28,389 nucleotides of DNA from JBNJGB01 sp051747385. Lineage in GTDB: Bacteria > Myxococcota_A > UBA9042 > PHBI01 > JACKFB01. Under the pieces are notes generated by a model. It saw only the letters and a list, made by a program, of their open reading frames with translations, was not told the DNA's origin and ran no database searches. Positions within the stretch are counted from its first letter, which is position 1. Every line of letters begins with the position of its first letter. Made by a program: the position numbers and the translations under genes. The stretch spans positions 1 to 28,389 of the forward strand of contig JBNJGB010000053.1 of assembly GCA_051747385.1 (NCBI GenBank). Direction: 5' to 3'. Shown here one piece after another: positions 8,533 through 19,200 of the stretch.

Positions 8533-11500
8533 CGTCTCCCTCCCTCCCCGGGTTCGAGGCCCAGGGCCCCACGGGCACCGTGACGCTCGCCAGCGTACTG
8601 CGCACGCTGACGACGAAGGACCGCATCCTCGTCCTGGCGCGCGGCCTCGGCCTGAACCACCTCTCCTCGCGGCAGACGATCGCCCAGCTCGCCGCCGAGG
8701 TGCAGAAGGCCCGGCCGACCGCCCTGCCGGAGCTCCTGAGCCACCTCCTCCGCGACGAGCTCCGCAAGGCCCTCGAGGCCCACGATCTCGACACCGAGGG
8801 CCGGTCCCGCCGCGAGCTCGCGCGCCGGCTCCTGGCCCACTCCGGCGAGCAGCATCGGGTGTTCGAGGATGACGACGCCCCGGCCGCCAGCCCGCACACG
8901 CCCCGTCCCGGACGGCTCGCCCTGGTCCGCCAGCGGCAGTACCTCATCACCGGCGTCCACCCGCCCCCGATCAGCGACGACGCCACCGCCAGCCGGCCGG
9001 TGGAGCGCGTGGAGCTGGTCTGCCTCGACGACGACGCCCAGGGCCGCGAGCTGGACGTGTTCTGGCCCCTCGAGCTCGGCGCACGGGTCATCGAGCCCGG
9101 CTCCGAAGGCCTCGGCCGGATCGACCGCCTCGACGATCCCGCCCGCTTCGGCGCCTACCTGCACACCATGCGCTGGAACAGCGTGTCCGCCACGGACAAC
9201 CAGCTCTTCCAGTCACCGTTCCGGGCCGGCATCCAGCTCAAGACCCACCAGATCCCGCCGCTCTCGAAGGCCCTCGACCTCCCACGCGCCAACCTCTTCA
9301 TCGCGGACGACGTCGGCCTCGGCAAGACCATCGAGGCCGGCCTCGTCCTCCAGGAGCTCATCCTCCGCGGCCAGGTCGAGCGCGTCCTCATCGTCACCCC
9401 GGCCTCGATCACCCTCCAGTGGCGCGACGAGATGGAGCGCCGCTTCGGCCTCCGCTTCGAGATCATGAACCGCGCCTTCGTGGCCCGTCGCCGCCGCGAG
9501 CGCGGCTTCGGCGTCAACCCGTGGTCCACACACAGCCGGTTCATCGTCAGCTACGACATCCTCCGCCGGCCCGAGTACCTCGAGCCCCTCCTCCACCAGC
9601 TCACGGACCGCGCCCGCCGGAGCCTCCTCATCCTGGACGAGGCCCACACCGTCGCCCCGGCCAGCGGCTCCCAGTACGCGGTGGACTCCGCCATCACCCG
9701 CACCGTGCGCGACCTCGCCGGCCGCTTCGACAACCGGCTCTTCCTGTCCGCCACGCCCCACAACGGCCACTCGAACTCGTTCTCGGCGCTCCTGGAGGTC
9801 CTCGACCCGGCCCGCTTCACCCGCGGAGTCCCCATCACGGGCCCCGAGGACCTGTCAGGCGTGATGGTCCGCCGCCTCAAGAGCGACCTGAAGGCCCTGG
9901 GCGCCGACTACCCCGACCGACACATCATCCGCGTGGAGCTGACCCACGAGGGCGACGGCTGGCGCTCGAAGTGGAAGCGAGCCGACGAGACTTCGGCGGC
10001 CACCGCGGATCTCGGCCCCGGCAGCGATGCCGAGGTCCGCCTGGCCGAGTTGCTCCGCGACTACACGCAGGTGGCAAAGCCCCTCCGCAAGCGCGGCCGG
10101 CTCGTCTTCGTGAGCCTCCAGAAGCGCCTCCTGTCCAGCATCGAGGCCTTCCAGCGCACGCTGAAGGCCCACGCGCGCTGGCTCGACGACAACCCGACGC
10201 CCGACGCCGACCAGCTGGGGCTGGCGGATCAGACCTCGGAGGCCGAGGACGACGCCTCGGTGGACGCCGCTCGGGAGGACGCCGACACCTACGGCACGGA
10301 CGACGACGCGCTGGACTCGGAGGAGGCAGCCGAGGTCGAGGCCCGCTCCCGCGACTTCGAGCCGGCCAACGAGCGGGCCCTCCGCCTGCTCCGCGAGATG
10401 TGCGACCTCGCCGAGGCCCACCGCCACGAGCAGAGCCCCAAGCTCCTGGCGCTGCTGCACTGGCTCGGGGAGAGCTGCTGCCCCGCCGTCGCGCCCGACG
10501 TCAGGAAGCCCAGCGCGGAGCAGCGGCGCTGGGCCAACCGGCGGATCATCATCTTCACCGAGTACGGCGACACCAAGCGCTACCTGCGCGAGCGCCTGCG
10601 GGAAGCCATCTCGGGCACGGACCGCGCCGGAGAACGCATCCTGGAGATCCACGGCGGCATGGGCGACGACGAGCGCGCCGACGTGCAGGAGGCCTTCAAC
10701 CACCCCGACTCCCCCGCTCGCATTCTGCTGGCGACCGACGCCGCCCGCGAGGGCGTCAACCTCCACGGCGCCTGCGCCGACCTCTTTCACTACGACGTCC
10801 CCTGGAACCCGGCGCGCCTCGAGCAGCGAAACGGCCGCATCGACCGGACGGGGCAGCCCGAGCCCGTGGTCCGCTGCCACTACTTCACGCTGCCGCAGCG
10901 CCCTGAGGACCGGGTCCTCGACATCCTCGTCGCCAAGGTGGAGTCCATCCAGACGGAGCTCGGCTCCCTCGGCACCATCGTCCTCGACCAGGTGGAGCGC
11001 ACGCTGGCGGACGGCATCGACGCCGAGACGGCCGGGAAGCTGGAGGAAACCGACGCCGACCCGGAGCATCGCGCCACCGCCCAGCGCGAGCTGGAGCAGG
11101 CCCGCAACCTCGAGAGCCTGCAGCGCGAGATGAGCACGGCTCAGCGGCGACTCCAGAACTCCAGCGACAAGGTCGGCGTCGATCCGGACGCGCTGCGGAT
11201 GGCCGTCGAGGTCGGCTGCCGCCTGGCGGGCGCGGGTCGGCTGGAGAAGACCACGGTCGATCTACCCGGCGATCGAAGCTGCGAGGCGTGGCTGGTTCCG
11301 CACGAGAAGCTCACCGGCTGGGAGCGCACCATCGACACCCTGCGCCCGCCCCGCCCCCGCGACATGAAGCCCTGGGACTGGCGAAGGGACTTCCCACCGC
11401 GACCGGTGGTCTTCAAGCCCACCGATCGGATGAACGACCCCGTCGTCCACCTCCACCTGGAGCACCCCTTCGTGAAGCGCGCCCTGAGCCGCTTCCGCGC

Positions 11501-12173
11501 TCAGGGCTACGGCCAGACCGACCTGTCCCGCGCCAGCATCGTCCGGGTGCCCGACCTCTACGAGCCCCGCGTGGTCGCGTATGCCCGCCTCTCGCTGTTC
11601 GGGAAGGGCGCGCGGCGCCTCCACGACGAGATGGTGACCGTGTCGGCCCCCTGGACCGAGGCCGACGCAGGCCACGGCCTGACTCCCTACGAGGGCGAGA
11701 CGCACGCCAGGACCGAGGCGCTGCTCGGGAAGGCGCTCGTGCAGGCCGCGCGCGACGACGACGCGTTCCCCGAGGCGCGCGCCGAGCGCATGGCCCCCTT
11801 CGCCGCAGACGACTTCGCCGCCCTCTGGCCGGCCCTGGAGTCCGAGGCGGATGCAAGGGCCGCGGAGGCCGCCGTCGACCTGGAGGCCCGCGGCCGGAAG
11901 GACGCCGAGGCCCTGCGCGAGATCCTGACGCGCCAGAAGAAGGCCATCGACGACCGCATCGGCCAGCTCCAGCTCGACCTCCGCGACGACTCCTGGGACC
12001 CGCGGGAGCGCCGCCAGCTCGACCGGGACCGGCAGCACATGGAGGCGCGTCGCGCCGAGCTGGATCGCGAGGCGGAGGAGGAGCCCCGCGCCGTCGAGGA
12101 GCTCTTCCAGGTCGAGCTGCGCAGGATCGTTCCCGTCGGTCTCGTCTACCTCTGGCCGGAGAGCCGATCGTGA
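8529..12173 (+). CDS. drmD: DISARM class 1 SNF2-family helicase DrmD
   Basis: The protein has 1214 residues from ATG 8529, which overlaps the drmC stop. An N-terminal region of about 230 residues precedes a full SNF2/RapA-type motor. Walker A is DDVGLGKT at about residues 259-266, the DEAH box is residues 370-373, and SATPHNGH follows at about 408-415. The second RecA domain begins with RIIIFTEYGDT at about 672, then LLATDAAREGVNL at about 735 and the motif VI arginines in RNGRIDRTGQ (767-776). An acidic insert lies near residues 560-610. A long charged, probably coiled-coil segment (about 1110-1190) precedes the C-terminus. SNF2-like DrmD defines class 1 DISARM, where it is thought to translocate along DNA. 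It sits between drmC and drmMI with overlaps at both ends, so the proteins are probably made together. Confidence 0.93.
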   Translation: MTSPSLPGFEAQGPTGTVTLASVLRTLTTKDRILVLARGLGLNHLSSRQTIAQLAAEVQKARPTALPELLSHLLRDELRKALEAHDLDTEGRSRRELARRLLAHSGEQHRVFEDDDAPAASPHTPRPGRLALVRQRQYLITGVHPPPISDDATASRPVERVELVCLDDDAQGRELDVFWPLELGARVIEPGSEGLGRIDRLDDPARFGAYLHTMRWNSVSATDNQLFQSPFRAGIQLKTHQIPPLSKALDLPRANLFIADDVGLGKTIEAGLVLQELILRGQVERVLIVTPASITLQWRDEMERRFGLRFEIMNRAFVARRRRERGFGVNPWSTHSRFIVSYDILRRPEYLEPLLHQLTDRARRSLLILDEAHTVAPASGSQYAVDSAITRTVRDLAGRFDNRLFLSATPHNGHSNSFSALLEVLDPARFTRGVPITGPEDLSGVMVRRLKSDLKALGADYPDRHIIRVELTHEGDGWRSKWKRADETSAATADLGPGSDAEVRLAELLRDYTQVAKPLRKRGRLVFVSLQKRLLSSIEAFQRTLKAHARWLDDNPTPDADQLGLADQTSEAEDDASVDAAREDADTYGTDDDALDSEEAAEVEARSRDFEPANERALRLLREMCDLAEAHRHEQSPKLLALLHWLGESCCPAVAPDVRKPSAEQRRWANRRIIIFTEYGDTKRYLRERLREAISGTDRAGERILEIHGGMGDDERADVQEAFNHPDSPARILLATDAAREGVNLHGACADLFHYDVPWNPARLEQRNGRIDRTGQPEPVVRCHYFTLPQRPEDRVLDILVAKVESIQTELGSLGTIVLDQVERTLADGIDAETAGKLEETDADPEHRATAQRELEQARNLESLQREMSTAQRRLQNSSDKVGVDPDALRMAVEVGCRLAGAGRLEKTTVDLPGDRSCEAWLVPHEKLTGWERTIDTLRPPRPRDMKPWDWRRDFPPRPVVFKPTDRMNDPVVHLHLEHPFVKRALSRFRAQGYGQTDLSRASIVRVPDLYEPRVVAYARLSLFGKGARRLHDEMVTVSAPWTEADAGHGLTPYEGETHARTEALLGKALVQAARDDDAFPEARAERMAPFAADDFAALWPALESEADARAAEAAVDLEARGRKDAEALREILTRQKKAIDDRIGQLQLDLRDDSWDPRERRQLDRDRQHMEARRAELDREAEEEPRAVEELFQVELRRIVPVGLVYLWPESRS

Positions 12174-15100
12174 GCTCACGATTGTCCCGGAAGGAGCGCC
12201 ACTTCCACGAGCACTGGCTGGGCCTGGTCCAGCCGGTGGAAGGCCTGGTGCTGAGCGTCCCCACCCTCGCCGAGGCGCAGATCTCCCAGCGCCAGCCGGC
12301 GGCGAAGCAGCGCGAGCTGCTGGACTACCTCACGGGCGTCGAGGAGGACGGAGACACGACCGAGGAGCGCCCGGCGTTCCGCGACCTCGGCACGTTCCTG
12401 GCGGAGTTCCTCGAGTGGGACGAGACCGTCCTGCTGGGCCCCGACGACCTCCCGGAGGACCTGCACCTGTGGGTGGCCGAGGGCGACCAGGAGCTCCGGC
12501 CCACCTACGCGCTGAAGAACCCCTTCCACGAGCCCGACGCGGAGCGCCCGAAGGACCGCGGCCCGGCCCCGGACACCCCGGCCACGCGTGCGGCGGACGA
12601 CCTGCTGATCCTGGTGTGGGACCTTCCCACCGGTCTCGACCTCGACAAGCCGGAGACGGACACCGGCGAGTGGCGCTACCCGCCCGTCCGCAAGTTCGAG
12701 CGCCTGCTCCGGCACTGCCGGGTGCCCTTCGGCCTCCTGTCCAACGGCCAGGTGCTGCGCCTGGTGTACGCGCCGCACGGCGAGTCCGTGGGCAGCATCA
12801 CCTTCCGGCTCGCCGACATGGTCCAGTCGGGCGGGCGGCCCATCCTCGACGCCCTGCTCATGCTGCTGTCCGCGGACGGCCTGTTCAGCAGGGAAGAGGG
12901 CTCGCTCCCGGCGCTGGCGCGCCAGAGCCGAGACCGCCAGGCCGACGTCACCGAGGAGCTCGCGGAGCAGGTCCTGGACGCCCTGGGCGTGCTCCTCGAA
13001 GGCTTCGAGGCCGCCGCCAGCCGCGGGCCGGAGTACCACCGTCACGTCCTGCAGCAGGCCCTGGAGGCGGAGGGCAACCACCTCTACGGCGGCCTGCTCG
13101 CCGTCCTGCTGCGGCTGGTCTTTGTCCTGTACGCCGAGGACAACGGCATCCTGCCCGTCGACGAGCCGCTCTACGAGGAGCACCTGAGCGTCCTCGGCCT
13201 CTACGCGCAGCTCCGCGACGACGCCGGCGCCCACCCCGAGAGCATGGACCGCCGCTTCGGCGCGTGGCCCCGCCTGCTGGCCCTGTTCCGCGCCATCCAC
13301 GGCGGCCTGAACCACGGCAGCGTCCAGATGCCCCCGCGGCGGGGCCGCCTGTTCGATCCTGACGCCTACCCGTTCCTGGAGGGGCGCGACCTGTCCGGCG
13401 CGGCCCAGGTGGGAGCCGAGGCGAACGCCGCGGTGGCCACCCCCCGCGTGGACGATGGCACGGTGTTCGAGGTGTTGAAGCGCCTCCTCGTGCTGGAGGG
13501 GCAGCGCCTGTCCTATCGCGCCCTCGACGTCGAGCAGATCGGCTCGGTGTACGAGCGGCTCATGGGCTACCGGGTGGAGAGCCTGGAGGGCGAGGCGGTC
13601 TGCATCCGGGCGGGCGACGCCAGCGCGTGGCTGTCCGCGGAAGCGGTCTCGGAGGTCCCGGCCCAGCAGCTCACCAAGTGGCTGAAGTCGGAGTGGGGCC
13701 TGTCGAAGTCGGATGCCACGAGCCTGTCCAGGGCCATCAAGGACGCCTCCACGGACGAGGAGGTCCTGCAGGCCCTGGAGACGCAGCGGTACAAGGACGC
13801 GTTCGGCCGTCGACCGGCGGGTCGACTGGTGCTGCAGCCCGGGAAGGAGCGCATCCGGACCAGCAGCCACTACACCCCGCGGACGCTCTCGCAGCCCATC
13901 GTCGAGCGGACCCTGGAGCCGGTGATCCGAGCGCTCGGGGACGAGCCGACCTCGGAGGACCTCCTCTCGCTGAAGATCTGCGACCCGGCCATGGGCTCCG
14001 GCGCCTTCCTCGTCGAGGCCTGCCGCCACCTGGGCGACCTGGTCGTCAGCGCGTGGTCCCGCGAGGGGCGCCTGGCCGAGATGACCGAGCAGGTGGACGA
14101 CCCCACCACCCACGCGCGTCGGCTGGTGGCCCAGCGCTGCCTCTACGGTGTGGACAAGAACCGCTTCGCCGTGGACCTGGCCCGCATGTCCCTGTGGCTG
14201 GTGACCCTGGCCCGGGACGAGCCCTTCACCTTCGTCGACCACGCCCTCCGGCACGGCGACTCCCTGGTCGGTCTGTCCGTCGAGCAGATCCGCCGCTTCG
14301 ACTGGGACCTCGAGCGCAGCGCGACCATCGACTTCCTCTTCGAGGGCCTGGACCGGGCCATCGTGGAGGCCCTCGATCGGCGCCAGGAGATCCTGGAGCT
14401 GGCGCGCGAGGAGGGCGCCGGCCTGACCCGCGACAAGGAGCTCCTCCTCGACGAGGCCGAGCTCGCCCTGACCGTTCCCCGGCTCGTGGGCGACGCGCTC
14501 GTCGGCGCCTGGTTCTCGGCGAGCAAGGAGAAGGCGAAGGACAAGGCCCGTCGCGAGCGCCTCGCCGTCATCGCGGAGTGGCTGAAAGAGGAGGAGCCCG
14601 AAGTCCGCGTCCCGTCCGAGGTCCAGGCGTGGGTGGACGAGGCTCGGCGGCTCGCTCCGGTCTTCCACTGGCCCCTGGAGTTCCCCGAGGTCTTCCACGA
14701 GCGCCGCGCCGATCCGCTCGATGGCGGCGCCGTGAACCAGGTCGCGATGTTCGATGCCTTCGTGGGGAACCCGCCCTTCGCCGGGGACGTGCTCATCACC
14801 GAGTTCAACGGGGACCAGTATGTCGACTGGTTGCAGTGCCTCCACCCCGGGAGCCATGGTCGCGCCGACTTGTCAGCGCACTTCTTCCGGCGAGGAGGCC
14901 ATCTCGTGGGGGCCCACGGCACGGTTGGGCTCATCGCGACGAACACCATCAGTCAAGGCCGCACGCGGGCTACTGCCCTCCAGCGAATGGTCGCATCTGG
15001 TTTTGCTATCTACTCCGCCGAGACAGATGTGCCATGGCCAGGAGCGGCGAATGTAACGATCTCAGTGCTGCACCTCGGTATCGGAGCACCAGCGCGCATG

Positions 15101-16249
15101 GTGAACCGCGCCGTGCTCAACGGTCTTCGGGTCCCTACAATCAATTCAAGGCTTAGACCGACGCCGGAGCGCGAAGATCCTGTGAAGCTGCGAGCGAACG
15201 CAGGAATGAGCTCGTTGGGCGAGAAGGTCTACGCGCCGGGACTGATCCTCACAGAAGAGGAACGCGACTACTTCCTGCAACGTGCTTCCCGAAATGCCGA
15301 CGTGATTCGCCCCTACCTGGGCGGTCAGGAGCTGAACCGCAGCCCGACGCAAGAGCACAGCCGGTACGTGATCTACTTCGGACGGATGACATTGGAGGAA
15401 GCCGGAGCATGGCCCGAACTCATAGATCGCGTCTATCGGTTGGTAAAGCCGCAACGCGACCTGGTGAAGCGAAAGTCCGTCCGCGAGCGCTTCTGGCTTT
15501 TCGGCGACCCCCGGCCTTCCCTACATCGGGTTCTCGCTCGGATGGAGAGGTGTCTTGCCTGTTCGCGGATCAGCAAGCACCTGATGGTTGCCTGGCAACC
15601 CACCGACCGGATATTCAATGAGAAGCTCGTTATCTTCCCGTTGGATAGGGACGCGCACTTGGGGCTAATGCAATCACGGGTCCATGAGCGGTGGGCTAGA
15701 CTCCTCTCCGCTACGTTGAAGACGGACCTTCAGTATTCCCCGTCCGCTTGCTTCGTCACCTTCCCCTTCCCGCCAACAGACACGCTAGACGCAGATTCTC
15801 CGCTGGATCTCGCCGGCCGCGAACTTCACGCAGCCCGGGCGGCCTATTGCGTGGACAAGAACCAGGGCCTCACAGACACCTACAACGACCTCAAAGACCC
15901 TGAGGTGCGCGACCCGGACGTCGAGCGCCTCCGCGAGCTCCACGAGGCCGTGGACCGCGCGGTCATCGAGGCCTACGGGTGGGAGGACGTGGAGGTGCCC
16001 GGCCTCGGCGAGCGGCTCATCGACGCCATCCCGCCCTACACCGATCCGCAGACCGAGGAGGAGAAGCTCCTCCACCAGCGCTTCGAGGACGCGGTCATCG
16101 ACCAGCTCTTCGCGCTCAACGCCGAGCGGGCGAAGGAGGAGCGCAGCGCCGCCGCGGGCGCCAAGAAGCGGAGCGGCAACGGCTCGAAGGGCAACGGAAA
16201 GGGAAGCAAGAAGAAGGCGCCCGACCACCAGCAGAACCTGGACCTCTGA
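12170..16249 (+). CDS. drmMI: DISARM class 1 adenine-specific DNA methyltransferase DrmMI
   Basis: The protein has 1359 residues from GTG 12170, which overlaps the drmD stop (GTGA) and follows GGAGAG. A long N-terminal region (about 1-560) resembles that of type IIG/PglX-like enzymes. HYTPR (567-571) leads into the SAM-binding motif I, DPAMGSGAF, at 605-613. The catalytic motif IV is NPPF at 867-870, which marks an N6-adenine (or N4-cytosine) gamma-class methylase. The region after about residue 890 should hold the target-recognition domain. Its DNA (about 14850-15890) is clearly less GC-rich than the flanks, consistent with exchange of specificity. The C-terminus has EAYGW, common in this family, then a lysine/glycine/serine-rich tail of about 40 residues. 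In DISARM this enzyme marks host DNA as self. No separate nuclease motif was seen in it. Confidence 0.92.
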   Translation: MSSRLSRKERHFHEHWLGLVQPVEGLVLSVPTLAEAQISQRQPAAKQRELLDYLTGVEEDGDTTEERPAFRDLGTFLAEFLEWDETVLLGPDDLPEDLHLWVAEGDQELRPTYALKNPFHEPDAERPKDRGPAPDTPATRAADDLLILVWDLPTGLDLDKPETDTGEWRYPPVRKFERLLRHCRVPFGLLSNGQVLRLVYAPHGESVGSITFRLADMVQSGGRPILDALLMLLSADGLFSREEGSLPALARQSRDRQADVTEELAEQVLDALGVLLEGFEAAASRGPEYHRHVLQQALEAEGNHLYGGLLAVLLRLVFVLYAEDNGILPVDEPLYEEHLSVLGLYAQLRDDAGAHPESMDRRFGAWPRLLALFRAIHGGLNHGSVQMPPRRGRLFDPDAYPFLEGRDLSGAAQVGAEANAAVATPRVDDGTVFEVLKRLLVLEGQRLSYRALDVEQIGSVYERLMGYRVESLEGEAVCIRAGDASAWLSAEAVSEVPAQQLTKWLKSEWGLSKSDATSLSRAIKDASTDEEVLQALETQRYKDAFGRRPAGRLVLQPGKERIRTSSHYTPRTLSQPIVERTLEPVIRALGDEPTSEDLLSLKICDPAMGSGAFLVEACRHLGDLVVSAWSREGRLAEMTEQVDDPTTHARRLVAQRCLYGVDKNRFAVDLARMSLWLVTLARDEPFTFVDHALRHGDSLVGLSVEQIRRFDWDLERSATIDFLFEGLDRAIVEALDRRQEILELAREEGAGLTRDKELLLDEAELALTVPRLVGDALVGAWFSASKEKAKDKARRERLAVIAEWLKEEEPEVRVPSEVQAWVDEARRLAPVFHWPLEFPEVFHERRADPLDGGAVNQVAMFDAFVGNPPFAGDVLITEFNGDQYVDWLQCLHPGSHGRADLSAHFFRRGGHLVGAHGTVGLIATNTISQGRTRATALQRMVASGFAIYSAETDVPWPGAANVTISVLHLGIGAPARMVNRAVLNGLRVPTINSRLRPTPEREDPVKLRANAGMSSLGEKVYAPGLILTEEERDYFLQRASRNADVIRPYLGGQELNRSPTQEHSRYVIYFGRMTLEEAGAWPELIDRVYRLVKPQRDLVKRKSVRERFWLFGDPRPSLHRVLARMERCLACSRISKHLMVAWQPTDRIFNEKLVIFPLDRDAHLGLMQSRVHERWARLLSATLKTDLQYSPSACFVTFPFPPTDTLDADSPLDLAGRELHAARAAYCVDKNQGLTDTYNDLKDPEVRDPDVERLRELHEAVDRAVIEAYGWEDVEVPGLGERLIDAIPPYTDPQTEEEKLLHQRFEDAVIDQLFALNAERAKEERSAAAGAKKRSGNGSKGNGKGSKKKAPDHQQNLDL

Positions 16250-16255
16250 GGCAGC

Positions 16256-19200
16256 ATGACGACGACCTCCGCCGCGCCAGCCCCACCCCAGGACTCGGCC
16301 GAGGCCCGCGAGCGCCTCGTCGACGCGCTCCACGCCGACCTCGTCGGGCCGTTCGCGCCCGACGCGGACACCGAGGAGGGCGGCGAGGTCCTGCCGCTTC
16401 CCCCCTCCCGCTGGTACCTCACCGGGTTCCTCGCCAACGCCGGCGACCGGGCTCCCGAGGAGGACGAGCAGGAGGTCCAGGACGAGGACCCCAGCCTGGA
16501 CGACGCCGACCTCGGCGCTGGCGACGACGTGGAGAGCGACGACGATTCTGACCCGGATCCCGAGCCCAAGCGGCGCGGGTTCTTCCCCTCGTCGGTGGGG
16601 ATGTCGCTCCTGCTGCCGCCGGAGTCGGGTGGCGGGGCGCCCGACCGCCTCGCCGTGACCGTGAGCTGGGCGGACTACGTGCGGCAGGAGGTCGACAAGG
16701 ACGACGAGGACAAGGAGAAGTGGCCCTCCTTCGTCTGGCAGCGACAGGCCCCCCGGACCGAGACCGTGGAGGTCGTGCTCGACGGCGAGCACCTGACCCA
16801 GGCGGTGCCCGACAGCCGCGGACTCCGGGTCGAGGCCTTCATCAAGGAGAGCCACGCGCCCGGCATTCCGCCCGGCACCCGGGCCGTGGCGCTCTTCCTG
16901 GTCAACGGGCGCTCCGCGGCGACGAAGCCCGGCTACCGGGACGAGGCCTACGCCTTCCAGGTGGGCATGAAGGTGGTGAGCAGCGCGGGCCTGATCCCGC
17001 GCCCGGACCTCCGCGACGCCGCCAGCGAAGACTGGGAGTCGCGCGTCTCCGACGTCCAGTTCAGGAACGTCCTGGAGTGGGCCGTCGGCCACGGCGTGGC
17101 GGTGGAGAGCGATGGCGACGACGAGCGCCATCGCGTCGTCCGCATCTCCTGGCTCCCCCGCTCCACCGTGCACCGGGTGGAGCACCGCTCGGAGACGAAG
17201 ACCGAGACCCGCATGGAGGTGCTGGCCGAGGCCACGTCGGGCGCGGAGCTGAAGGCCGCCCTGGCCCCGCTGGCGGAGGAGTACGAGACCTGGATCGAGG
17301 AGCAGGCAGCGCAGGACGTCACCAGCGGGGCCGGCGTGGAGACGGCCAGGCGGCGCAGCGAGACCCAGGGCCACCTGGTCCGTGAAGCCCGGCGGGCCAG
17401 AGGACGGATCGCGCGCGGCATCGAGCGCCTCGCGGCGGACCCGGTGGTGCGGGAGGCCTTCCAGCGGGCGAACCGGGCCATCGCCACTGCCTCCCGCAAG
17501 CGCTACGCGTGGCGGTACGAGGGCGGCTCCGAGCCGCGCTGGCGCTTGTTCCAGCTCGCCTTCATCCTGCTCAACGTCGAGAGCATCGGCGACGACACGC
17601 ACCCGGATCGGGAGGAGGTGGAGCTCATCTTCTTCCCGACCGGCGGCGGCAAGACCGAGGCCTACCTGGGCGTCATCGCCTACACGCTGGTGCTCCGGCG
17701 CCTCCGGGGCCAGAGCCGCCCGGACCAGGGCCTCGGCGTGGCGGTGCTCCTGCGCTACACGCTGCGACTCCTGACGCTGGACCAGCTCGGCCGCGCCGCG
17801 ACGATGGTGTGCGCGCTGGAGCTCCAGCGCCGGGACGCCGGCAAGGCGGCCGGGGAAGGCTCGAACCCGCTCGGAGACGGGCGGTTCTCCATCGGGCTCT
17901 GGGTGGGGCGCTCGGCCACCGCCAACACGATCAGCCAGGTGGCGAAGGACATGGTGAAGTTCGAGGGCAACAAGGCCTCGGTCTTCCCCCTCACCGAGTG
18001 TCCCTGGTGCCAGAAGGCCATCGAGAGCCGATCCGTGCAGCTCAAGCCCTCCGCGAAGGACCCCGAGGAGGTCGTCGTGAGCTGCGGCAACTGGAAGTGC
18101 GAGTTCTGCGAACGCAAGGACAAGGCGGGTCTGCCCGTGCTGTTCGTCGACGAGCAGATCTACCGGGAGCTGCCGAGCTTCATCGTGGCCACGGTCGACA
18201 AGTATGCCATGACCCCGTGGCGGGGCGAGGTCGGCATGCTCTTCGGGCGGGCCACGCATCGGAGGGGGGAGAGGTTCTACGGCGCGATGGACAGCCGGAT
18301 CCCCGGCGACGCGGAGCCGCTCCCGGACATGCTGCCGCCCCCGGAGCTCATCGTGCAGGACGAGCTCCACCTCATCAGCGGGCCGCTGGGGACGATGACC
18401 GGCCTGTTCGAGACGGCCATCGAGCACCTCACCCGCTACCGGGGCGAAGACGGCAAGCTGCGGATGCCGAAGATCCTGGCCTCGACGGCCACGGTGCGCG
18501 AGGCGTCGTCCCACGTGAAGGCGCTGTTCGGCCGGAGCCGGATGAGCATCTTCCCGCCCCGGGGCATCGACGCCAACGAGACGTTCTTCTCCACGGTGGC
18601 GCGCGACGATCCGGGTCGGGACTACGTGGGCGTGGCGGCGTCGGGTCGCCGAATGAAGCAGGTGCTCATCCGGACCTACGTGGCGCTGCTCGCTGGCGGA
18701 GGCCGCTGGTTCAAGCCGCGAGGCAAGACCGGGCAGACCGTGGACCCGTACATGACCCTCGTCGGCTACTTCAACAGCCTCCGGGAGTTGGGCGGGATGC
18801 GCCGCCTCGTGGAGGACGAGGTCCGCAGCCGGTGCTTGCGCTACGGGGAGCGCATGCCCCTCGACCATGAGGGGGACAACCCGCACATGGGCAATCGGAA
18901 GCTCGACATGCCGGTGGAGCTCACCAGCCGCGAGAGCACCGAACGCATCGCCAGGACCAAGGAGCGCCTGCACCACGACCGCGCCGACAAGGGCATCGAC
19001 GTCCTCCTGGCGAGCAACATGATCTCGGTCGGCGTGGACATCGACCGGCTCGGCCTCATGGTCATGGCAGGGCAGCCGAAGACGACGAGCGAGTACATCC
19101 AGTCCACCAGCCGCGTCGGCCGTGACGCGAACCGGCCCGGCCTGGTGGTGACGTGCCTGAACCTCTACAAGGCGCGCGACCGCTCCCACTACGAGCACTT

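Noticed and set aside
12176..14857. 893-codon minus-strand frame opposite drmMI
   Set aside because: It is rich in Leu, Gln, His and Arg with no domain. The plus strand carries the methylase motifs.
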